Shown here in pieces: positions 36,106 through 43,713 of a stretch of 64,000 bases of DNA. The notes below the pieces were generated by a model. It was given only the letters and a program-made list of their open reading frames with translations. It did not search any database and was not told the origin of the DNA. The DNA is from Desulfotignum sp. (lineage in GTDB: Bacteria; Desulfobacterota; Desulfobacteria; Desulfobacterales; Desulfobacteraceae): contig JAABSO010000002.1 in the NCBI GenBank assembly GCA_011390335.1, positions 62,001 to 126,000 of the forward strand. The letters are read 5' to 3'. Positions within the stretch are counted from its first letter, which is position 1; each line of letters begins with the position of its first letter. Both the position numbers and the translations under genes were made by a program.

Positions 36106-36951
36106 TTATTCCTGCAGTATTTTCAGTATTGCTTTTCTGGATTCCGGTATGGCATCCTCCTGTGTAATCACCGCCTCTTTCAAAGATTTCCGGCAGCCGG
36201 AATCTGTCCGGGGAAGCGGCGAATCCATGAGCGTGCGCATCAGATCCTGCACTTTCTGGATGCTTTCGCTGTAACGTTCCAGCACTGATGCCAGACTGGC
36301 ATGGTGACACGGATCATCCATCCAGCAGTCATAATCGGTGATGATGCAGATGGCCGCATAACACATCTGGGCCTCCCTGGCCAGAAAGGCTTCCGGTACA
36401 TTGGTCATGCCCACAAGGTCGCATCCGGCCAGGCGCAGAAAATGGCTTTCCGCTTTGGTGCCCAGCCGGGGGCCTTCCACGCAGGCATAGGTTTTGCCGG
36501 TGTGCAGGGGCAGGTCCATGTTTGCGGCATGGTCTGCGATCCATCGTGTCAGGCTGCCGCAGACAGGTTCAGCCGTTGATATGTGGGCGGCAAGACCCTC
36601 TCCGAAAAAGCTGGACTGGCGCCGGCCCCGGGTCCAGTCAAAATACTGACCCGGTATGACAAGATCTCCGGGATGGATGTTGTCCTGCAGACTGCCGGTG
36701 GCGGAAACACTGATGATCCGGGTGGCCCCCAGTTTTTTTAATGCAAAGATATTGGCCCGGTAATTGATCTCATGGGGCAGAAATTCGTGGTTGCAGCCGT
36801 GGCGGGGAATGAACTGCAGCTCCCTGCCGTTGAATACCGCCCGAATAATGGGGGCGGATGGGTCCCCGAACGGGGTGTCAACTGTCTGTTCCTCTTTGAT
36901 TTCAAGTCCTTCGAACTGATAAAATCCGGTGCCGCCGATAATTGCAAGCAT
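36106..36951 (-). CDS. mtnP: S-methyl-5'-thioadenosine phosphorylase
   Basis: Cleaves methylthioadenosine, the by-product of spermidine synthase, into adenine and methylthioribose-1-phosphate. 281 residues. IIGGTGFYQFEG, phosphate site FIPRHGCNHEFLPHEINYRAN, ISVSATGSLQ and GMTNVPEAFLAREA are characteristic of the MTAP/PNP family II. ATG 36951. Paralogues acting on inosine or guanosine look similar, so MTA specificity is likely but not certain. Confidence 0.87.
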   Translation of the reverse strand: MLAIIGGTGFYQFEGLEIKEEQTVDTPFGDPSAPIIRAVFNGRELQFIPRHGCNHEFLPHEINYRANIFALKKLGATRIISVSATGSLQDNIHPGDLVIPGQYFDWTRGRRQSSFFGEGLAAHISTAEPVCGSLTRWIADHAANMDLPLHTGKTYACVEGPRLGTKAESHFLRLAGCDLVGMTNVPEAFLAREAQMCYAAICIITDYDCWMDDPCHHASLASVLERYSESIQKVQDLMRTLMDSPLPRTDSGCRKSLKEAVITQEDAIPESRKAILKILQE

Positions 36952-37123
36952 CTGGTATTGGTTCCTTCCTCAATATCGGGTTAATTTTATTCGCCAGTGC
37001 AGCCACATACCATTAAATGCGGTAAATATCAAAATTAAAATCCACAGCCAGATGTTTTTCCCTGATCCCCGGCAGTCAGAAACCATGCCGGTCCTGTGAC
37101 TGGGGCAAACGACCAGATAATTT

Positions 37124-38542
37124 TCAGGCAGATGCCAGAAACGCTTTTCCTTTTGCCATGATATCGTCATGGTCCTCTGGAACTGCAAGGTGTGCCAGCA
37201 GGTCACAAGTTTTGTTGTTCAGCATGCCGGCGGCGGTGGGAGTCCTCTTGTTCCGCCATTTGTCAAGGGACAGAAACGGCCAGATCGTGCTTGAAAACTG
37301 GGATTCCCTGAAATGCCGGCCGGTCAGGAATGACGACAGAAAATTTCCTCCCGGGCCAAGTGTTTCAATGTCGGAAAACCCGATATGGTCATCTGCAATG
37401 GAAAATCCGGCAGCAAACTGTCTTGACTGGCAAATGAGATCATCGGAATAAACAACCAGTTCCGGAGAAAAAACCAGGGAATCAAAGCTGCCCCCCACAA
37501 ACGGGACCATGCCCGCGGCCCCGGAACAGCTGGTGAGGTGGTTGATGCACAGGGTGGTGGCGGCAAGCAGGTCTGCGCCCCAGCCGTTGCCGCTGCCGGA
37601 TGTGCCGCAGTGGGGAATATTGTAGAAGGCCATCATTTCAGCACAGGCCAGATTCAGCACCAGGGTGCCGGGTGAATAAAAGCTGCCGGCATGTTTCATG
37701 TCAAAGGCGGCAGGCAGGCTGCCTAAGATGATGGGAGCCCCCGATTTTACCAGCTGGCTGTAAACCAGTCCTGCCAGCAGTTCCGCCGTGAGAAGGGCCA
37801 GGGTGCCTCCGGGTGTGATGGGACAGGTGGCACCGGACATACCATAATTGGAAAAGATAAGCGGCAGCCCTTTTTGAATGGACATATCCATTTTTTGGGT
37901 GGTGTCCGCGTTCAACACCAGCGGGGTGATAGGATTCACATAAGGGATCACAAAGGGATGGTCAGACAGATCCCTGGTGAGATGTTCACACAGATCCAGG
38001 GCGGTTGCAAAGCAATCCAGGTTGGATATGAGCATCACCAGCGGTTTTGTGGTATGGGCCAGCATTTCCAGGACCCCTAAGGTGTCGGCTGTTTCCGGGG
38101 GCAGGTCCTGGATCACCCCGGGGGTTGAAATAAAATCAAAATTTTTCAAGGAATGGCCCAGGCCCGCGGCAAGGCCCATGTGGTGCCGCAGAAACGGCTG
38201 GATTTTGTCTGTAAACGGGTCGTGATAATGCAGATTGGTAACACCGATGCCGAACACTGCATCCTGGTTTCCATCGCCTTTCAAAACAAAGCAGGGCCGG
38301 CCCTTGCGGCCAAATATGGGTATGCATGACGGGGCTGCGTTGATTGCCCACTGGACGAGGTCTTCCGGGATATGGATCACAGATGCGTGTGCGGATTTTC
38401 CCATGGCTTTTTCAAACACCTGCCGTGCCCCGGGATCATCCACCTTTACACCGGTCTGTTGAAGAATTAGGAGCGCATCATGGTGGATTTTTTCAATCTG
38501 TTCTTTGGTCATGACCCGGGTTCTGGGTTTCAGATCAAACAT
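37124..38542 (-). CDS. MttB-family methyltransferase lacking pyrrolysine (COG5598)
   Basis: 472 residues, continuous, with no internal amber codon. Family features are EQIEKIHHDALLILQQTGVK at the N-terminus and NPITPLVLNADTTQKMD. AELLAGLVYSQLVKSGAPII follows. Where MttB has GG-Pyl-GD, this protein has GSGNGWGAD. Non-Pyl members characterised so far (MtgB, MtpB, MtcB) demethylate quaternary amines such as glycine betaine to a corrinoid protein. The substrate here is unknown. ATG 38542 with AAGGAA upstream. It follows the GntR gene by 49 bases, in one unit with the ABC importer. No corrinoid protein gene is nearby. Confidence 0.88.
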   Translation of the reverse strand: MFDLKPRTRVMTKEQIEKIHHDALLILQQTGVKVDDPGARQVFEKAMGKSAHASVIHIPEDLVQWAINAAPSCIPIFGRKGRPCFVLKGDGNQDAVFGIGVTNLHYHDPFTDKIQPFLRHHMGLAAGLGHSLKNFDFISTPGVIQDLPPETADTLGVLEMLAHTTKPLVMLISNLDCFATALDLCEHLTRDLSDHPFVIPYVNPITPLVLNADTTQKMDMSIQKGLPLIFSNYGMSGATCPITPGGTLALLTAELLAGLVYSQLVKSGAPIILGSLPAAFDMKHAGSFYSPGTLVLNLACAEMMAFYNIPHCGTSGSGNGWGADLLAATTLCINHLTSCSGAAGMVPFVGGSFDSLVFSPELVVYSDDLICQSRQFAAGFSIADDHIGFSDIETLGPGGNFLSSFLTGRHFRESQFSSTIWPFLSLDKWRNKRTPTAAGMLNNKTCDLLAHLAVPEDHDDIMAKGKAFLASA

Positions 38543-38591
38543 ATGGTATTTTCCTTTGCAGCAGGGTTCACAAGGAATGTTTCGTACCGGA

Positions 38592-39260
38592 TCAGACAGT
38601 TAAATAATCATCAGGGGTTATCCGGTTCACATCAATGCCGCTCACCGTATTTGTCAGGTGCTGTTCCATGGCCTGTTCCGACCGGACACTGTCTTTTTGT
38701 TCCAGGTAAAACACAATTTTTTCATGCTCATCTGGAGAGGTGTTGTTGGCCTCCAGCAGCTGGTAAAATGGGTCAAACAAAATCAGGTAAATGGTGGTTT
38801 TCTGGATCAGCTCCCTGATGTAGTGGGCCAGAACCGGGTTGGCCGCCTTTTTTGCGATCAACAGGTGGATGGCATCATTGATCTCATAGTACCGGTCAAG
38901 TTCCCTGGCATTGAACACCTTTTTTTCCTTTTCGATCAGATGGTGAAGGGCATGGAAATCCCTGGGATCAAGGTGGTGCACCGCCAGGGAGACCGCCATC
39001 TTTTCCAGCTGGGCCCGCACCTGAAAACAGGCCTTGATTTCTTCAAGGGTCGGGTTCACAACCGAAGCCCCCTTGTTGGGAGAAAAATCAGCCAGCCCTT
39101 CAAACACCAGCCGCTTGATGGCACCTTTTACCGTGGCCCGGCTCATGCCCAGACTGTTTGCCAGAGAAACCTCTTTAAGCTTGCTTCCCTTCTGGATATA
39201 CCCTTTGCTGATGGCAATCTTGATTTTATCATAGGCCTGGTCTTCCAAACTGACGGCCAT
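38592..39260 (-). CDS. GntR-family regulator, FCD class
   Basis: 222 residues. An N-terminal winged helix-turn-helix (about 8-70: KEVSLANSLGMSRATVKGAI, GAS near the wing) is followed by an all-helical FCD ligand domain (75-215) with metal-type His and Asp residues (for example INDAIH, QAMEQHL). It lies inside the importer/methyltransferase unit and is the obvious candidate to bind the palindrome at 42022-42038. Confidence 0.87.
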   Translation of the reverse strand: MAVSLEDQAYDKIKIAISKGYIQKGSKLKEVSLANSLGMSRATVKGAIKRLVFEGLADFSPNKGASVVNPTLEEIKACFQVRAQLEKMAVSLAVHHLDPRDFHALHHLIEKEKKVFNARELDRYYEINDAIHLLIAKKAANPVLAHYIRELIQKTTIYLILFDPFYQLLEANNTSPDEHEKIVFYLEQKDSVRSEQAMEQHLTNTVSGIDVNRITPDDYLTV

Positions 39261-39337
39261 TCATTCCCCCTTTTTATTTTCCACGGAGGGCATCGTCCAA
39301 CCGAAAAGGCCACAGCCCGTATGCGGCGGTCCTGGAT

Positions 39338-40102
39338 TCACAGAATATGGGCCAGAAACTGCCGGGTGCGCTCCTGTTCCGGATTGTTGAAAATCTTTTC
39401 CGGCGGTCCCTGTTCCACCCAGTTGCCGTTGTCCATGATCAGAATCCGGTCTGCCACATCCCGGGCAAAATGCAGCTCATGGGTAACGGCAATAATGGTC
39501 ATCCCTTCCTTTGCCAGTCTTTCCATGACCTCCACCACCTCTCCCACCAGTTCCGGATCCAGAGCAGAAGTGGGTTCGTCAAACAGCATCACCTTGGGTT
39601 TCATGGCCAGGCTCCTGGCAATGGCCACCCGCTGCTGCTGGCCCCCGGACAGACGAGAAGGGTGCTCATCGCGTTTTTCCGAAAGCCCGATCCACTGCAG
39701 CAGCTGTTCGGCATAGGCTGTGGCTGCCTCCTTTTTCTGGTGCAGCACGGTGACCGGGCCTTCAATAATGTTTTCCAGCACCGTCATATGGGGAAACAGG
39801 TTGAATGCCTGAAAGCACATGCCGGTGCGTTTGCGGATATCCCTGATGCGGCCGTTTCTCAGTTTGTCTTTTTCCCCGGCTTCAATCGTGATACCATCCA
39901 CCACCACCTTACCGGCCGTGGGTTCTTCCAGAAAATTGATGCACCGCAGCAGCGTGCTTTTCCCGGAACCGGACGCCCCTAAGATGGCAACGGTTTCCCC
40001 TTTTTTCACCTCCAGGTCAATGCCGCACAGCACATGCATGTCCGGGAAAAACACCTTGTGGATATTGGTGATTTTTACCATGGGAGAATCGTTTTCCATC
40101 AT
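39338..40102 (-). CDS. Polar amino-acid-type ABC transporter, ATP-binding protein
   Basis: 254 residues of the GlnQ/HisP class. Walker A is GASGSGKST, the signature is SRLSGGQQQRVAIAR and Walker B is VMLFDEPTSALDPE, followed by the H-loop VTHELHFA. The start overlaps the permease stop by 4 bases (ATGATG; the second ATG is also possible). Third gene of the importer. Confidence 0.93.
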   Translation of the reverse strand: MMENDSPMVKITNIHKVFFPDMHVLCGIDLEVKKGETVAILGASGSGKSTLLRCINFLEEPTAGKVVVDGITIEAGEKDKLRNGRIRDIRKRTGMCFQAFNLFPHMTVLENIIEGPVTVLHQKKEAATAYAEQLLQWIGLSEKRDEHPSRLSGGQQQRVAIARSLAMKPKVMLFDEPTSALDPELVGEVVEVMERLAKEGMTIIAVTHELHFARDVADRILIMDNGNWVEQGPPEKIFNNPEQERTRQFLAHIL

Positions 40103-40965
40103 CTGATACTCCTGTCGCCCCGGGCCATATGGGTTTCAAGTTTTTCCTGGAAATACTGGAGCATGATGCACATCATCCAGTAAATCAGGGCCACGGTGAT
40201 GAGCATCTCCAGAGACTGGAAATGCCGTCTGCCCATTTTAATGGCCCGGTAGCTCAGCTCCCACACCCCCATGAGGGACACCAGGGATGAGTCTTTGACC
40301 ATGGCGATAAATTCATTGGAAACCGGCGGGATGATGACCCGCAACGCCTGGGGAAAGATGATGCGTTTCATGGTCTGGGACCGTGTCATGCCCAGAGCGT
40401 TGGCCGCTTCGGTCTGGCCCGGATCGATGGACTGAATGCCGGCCCGGACGGTTTCAGTCATGTAGGCCCCGTAACACACCCCTAAGGCCAGAATGCCTGC
40501 AGTGAGCGCCGGCAGGGTAAAGAATGCCTGGATACCGGTAAATCCGTATCCTTCTAAGGCCTTTCCGATCTGGGGCAGGGCCAGGTACCACATGTACACC
40601 TGGACCAGGAGAGGCGTTCCCCGGATTAATGACACATAGGAAGAGGCAATGCTGTTGAACACCGGGTTTTTGGACAGCCGCCCCAGGGCCCCGACAATGG
40701 CCAGAAAACAAGCCAGGGAGATGGCCATGAATGAGACAAGAAGGGTGTACCCTATGCCGGCAAAGATAAAGGGCAGCTGGTTCTTCATGAATTTGAAATC
40801 CAGCTTCAGAGCGATGAGCACCATTATCATGGCGATGGCCAGAATGATAAAGGATATGATCAGTTTTCTTTTGTAGGCGGCCCTGTCTGTTTCAATCTGT
40901 GTAAGGGTTTTTCTGGCCTCTGCAGGAATACCGCAGCCCTCAGAAAAATTTGTATCGGCCTTCAT
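40099..40965 (-). CDS. Polar amino-acid-type ABC transporter, permease
   Basis: 288 residues with an N-terminal cytosolic extension and about six transmembrane helices. The HisM-type motif is RGTPLLVQVYMWY and the EAA loop is ANALGMTRSQTMKRIIFPQA. A single permease gene means a homodimer. Coupled to the ATPase gene. Confidence 0.92.
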   Translation of the reverse strand: MKADTNFSEGCGIPAEARKTLTQIETDRAAYKRKLIISFIILAIAMIMVLIALKLDFKFMKNQLPFIFAGIGYTLLVSFMAISLACFLAIVGALGRLSKNPVFNSIASSYVSLIRGTPLLVQVYMWYLALPQIGKALEGYGFTGIQAFFTLPALTAGILALGVCYGAYMTETVRAGIQSIDPGQTEAANALGMTRSQTMKRIIFPQALRVIIPPVSNEFIAMVKDSSLVSLMGVWELSYRAIKMGRRHFQSLEMLITVALIYWMMCIMLQYFQEKLETHMARGDRSIR

Positions 40966-41006
40966 TTTTTGGTTTCCTTGTTTGTGATAAAAAGAAACAA
41001 AAAAAA

Positions 41007-41060
41007 CACAAGCAGTTTCAGCCGGATACCATGATATAGTCTGGAAAGAAACTGCTTGTG
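41007..41060 (-). terminator. Hairpin with U-run between binding-protein and permease genes
   Basis: A perfect 13-bp inverted repeat (41007-41019 with 41048-41060) is followed, in minus-strand direction, by a long T-rich run. It sits just after the binding-protein gene and probably causes partial termination, so that the binding protein is made in excess. Confidence 0.75.
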
Positions 41061-41070
41061 CGTCTGGTCA

Positions 41071-41919
41071 TCAGAGCTTCGGAATCAGGTTGGTTTGGTA
41101 GAATTTTTCAGACAGGGACACCAGGGTGCCGTCGGCATTCATGGACAGAATGATTTCATTGAGCTTGTCCACCAGGGTCTGGCTGTTGGCCCGGCTTTTG
41201 TCCAGTGCAAAGCTCAACGGTTCGTAATAGGGGGGATCTCCCAGCATTTTGATGGGGCAGCCGTTTTTGCATCCGGAATTGATGGCTTCGGCAAGGGTCT
41301 GCCGGGAGGTAAACACCGCATCCAGCCGCGCGCCGTCGCCAAGGGTCAGGTCTTCGATGTGGTTGGCATCGGTAGGATAGGTCACCAGGTCAGCTTCCCA
41401 GTCCTGAAACACAATGTCCACATCTTCGATGGACAGATCTTTTTGCAGATATCTTTCGTTGGTGGTTTCGCTGGCAACACCGATTTTTTTGCCGGCCAGA
41501 TCTGCCAGGGTCTTTATGGAAGTGTTGTCCTTATGCACGGCAAACTGGGCAGGAGAGCTGTAATAGGGCAGGGTGAACAGCAGTGCTTTTTTTCTTTCCT
41601 TGGTGGGGGTCATGGACCCGATGGAGATATCCCATCGTTTTCCCCATTTTCCGGCGGTAATCAGGTCCCAGTCCGGTGTGACAAACTTGACGGAAACCCC
41701 CATCCGTTTGGCCACCTCTTTGGCAACACTGATGTCAAATCCTTCCAACTCGCCATTTTCATTCAAATAACTCTGGGGGGCATAATTGGCATCGGTTGAC
41801 ACCACAATGGTCCCTGCTGCCATAATTTCCTCGAGCACGGACTGTCCGGCAAAAGACCCTGCAATAAAAAAAAGGCAGGTGGATAAGATCGCTGCAAAGG
41901 TCCAAGACAATTTTTTCAT
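41071..41919 (-). CDS. Polar amino-acid-type ABC transporter, substrate-binding protein
   Basis: 282 residues from ATG 41919, which has a strong AGGAGG site (a longer in-frame start at 42021 would destroy the signal peptide). Signal sequence KLSWTFAAILSTCLFFIAGS, then the bacterial family 3 fold: GTIVVSTDANYAPQSYLNEN, LEGFDISVAKEVAKRMG, WDISIGSMTPT. The family binds polar amino acids and relatives. Given its neighbours, a betaine or other methylated amino compound is a reasonable guess but not shown by the sequence. Confidence 0.9.
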   Translation of the reverse strand: MKKLSWTFAAILSTCLFFIAGSFAGQSVLEEIMAAGTIVVSTDANYAPQSYLNENGELEGFDISVAKEVAKRMGVSVKFVTPDWDLITAGKWGKRWDISIGSMTPTKERKKALLFTLPYYSSPAQFAVHKDNTSIKTLADLAGKKIGVASETTNERYLQKDLSIEDVDIVFQDWEADLVTYPTDANHIEDLTLGDGARLDAVFTSRQTLAEAINSGCKNGCPIKMLGDPPYYEPLSFALDKSRANSQTLVDKLNEIILSMNADGTLVSLSEKFYQTNLIPKL

Positions 41920-42021
41920 GGTAAACCTCCTGTTCATCTCCTGTTGGTTATTATTTCCGGAAGCGAAATGCTGCCGGTAACTTACGCGAACATTATTGGT
42001 CCTGTCTCTGGTGTCACCCAT

Positions 42022-42038
42022 AAATTGTTGAACAATTT
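42022..42038. promoter_or_regulatory. 17-bp perfect palindrome, candidate GntR operator
   Basis: AAATTGTTGAACAATTT: 8-base arms around a central G, with core TTGT-x3-ACAA of the type bound by FCD-class GntR proteins. It lies between the divergent importer and mttB units. Five bases later comes TTGACA (42043-42048), a plausible -35 for mttB, overlapping a second inverted repeat AAACCT/AGGTTT (42048-42063). Confidence 0.6.
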
Positions 42039-42200
42039 TTGATTGACAAACCTATAAAGGTTTTGTAGGGATGTCAAGTATAAATATCGCCCCGTCAGGT
42101 GCTTTGGGCGGGTTTTTGTGAAACGCAGGCTGACACCCCCTTTTCAGGGCTGTATGCATGGGGGATAATTGATGAAATATGGTGGCGAGGTGGAAATCAG

Positions 42201-43679
42201 ATGAAACGCAATTTTCACGCAGGAGGGCAGCGCAGCTCCGGACTGAGTCTCAATATCCTGACAGATGACGAACTGGATGAGATTCATTACGGTACCCTTG
42301 AGGTGCTCAATGAAACAGGGGTGTTTGTAGAAGATGATGCTGCCCTGGATTGTTTTGAAAACGGGGGGGCCGTGGTTGACCGGGATACAAAAAATGTACG
42401 GATTCCCCCCCATGTGCTGGAGGATGCCATACGATCGGCCCCTGCCAAGGTGGTGCTTTACGGCCGAAATCCAGTCCATGACATTGTTCTGGAAAGCACC
42501 CGGGTGCATTTTACCAATTTCAGCGAGGGAGTGATGGTAAATGACCCCTATACCGGTGAAAACAGGCCCCCCGTAAAACAGGACCTGATCGATTCCGCCA
42601 AGGTCATCGATTATTTGGATGAGATCGATTTTTGTGAAAAAGCCCTGGGGGCCCATGATGTGGACCAGCGCACCGTACCCCTGCACAATGCGGAAGCTTA
42701 TTTGACCAATACATCCAAGCATTGCGCATTCGGGCCGGGCAACGGCGGGTTTCTGGAAAAGATCATTGCAATGGCCCAGGCCATTGCCGGCGGGGTGAAA
42801 GCCTTTCAGAGAAGGCCCATTGTGTCGTTCACCACCTGTCCGGTGAGTCCTTTGAAACTGATCGCCGACTGCTGTGATATCATCATGGCTGCCGCAAAAA
42901 ACAATGTGGTGTGCAACATTCTGTCCATGGCCATGGCTGGGGGCACTGCCCCGGTGACCCTGGCCGGGACCCTGGTGAACCACAATGCCGAGGTGCTGTC
43001 CGGGATCACACTGGCACAGCTGACCCGGAAAGGCGCGCCGGTGATTTACGGCAGCTCCACCACGGCCATGGACCTGAAACTGGCATCCGCCAGTGTGGGC
43101 ACCCCGGAATGTGCAGTGATATCCGGGGCGGTGGCGCGCCTTGCCAGGTATTATGCCCTGCCCAGCTATGTGGCGGGCGGGTAGGGCGACAGCAAAATAT
43201 CCGATGTCCAGACTGGCCATGAAAAGACACTCACCGGACTGATTCCCGCATTGGCAGGTGCCAATATGATTTACGGTCCGGGGATGCTTGAAAGCGGCAT
43301 CACTTTTGATTTTGGCCAGCTGGTGCTTGACTGTGAGTTTGTGCGTATGATCAAACATACCATTCAGGGCATTCCCGTGAATGATGACACACTGGCCATC
43401 GATCCCATCAAGGAGATAGGATCGGGCGGTGACTTTCTCATGCACCCCCACACATTCAAGTATATGAGACAACAGTCCAGACCGGAACTGATCGACCGCA
43501 GAGTGCGGGGCACCTGGGAAAAGGCAGGGGCCACCACCGCCTATGAACGGGCTTTGAAAAAGGTGCGGTATATCCTGGAGAACCATGAACCCGAACCACT
43601 GCCCGAAGAAGTGCTGGAAAAGATCAGGTCCATTGTGACAGAAACGGAAAAACAGATGGGGATTTCCCCGCAAAAATAG
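42201..43679 (+). CDS. mttB: Trimethylamine methyltransferase MttB with in-frame amber codon (pyrrolysine)
   Basis: Transfers a methyl group from trimethylamine to a cognate corrinoid protein. The frame runs from ATG 42201 (GAGGTGG upstream) to TAG 43182-43184 and continues in the same frame to TAG 43677-43679. Read through, the product is 492 residues with Pyl at 328; the archaeal enzyme is about 495 with Pyl near 334. The context YVAGG-Pyl-GDSKISDVQTGHEKT, then IYGPGMLESGITFDFGQLVLD, is the classic MttB sequence. The complete Pyl machinery lies downstream in the same unit. The terminal TAG is backed by an in-frame TGA at 43692. An ATG at 42099 is also in frame but has no ribosome site. No mttC is present. 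Confidence 0.95.
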
Positions 43680-43713
43680 CAGACACAGTTCTGAAACAAG
43701 GAAACAGGTAAAT

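Noticed and set aside
42099..43184. mttB as a truncated pseudogene
   Set aside because: The only interruption is TAG at the known Pyl position and a complete Pyl system lies in the same unit, so decoding explains it better than decay.
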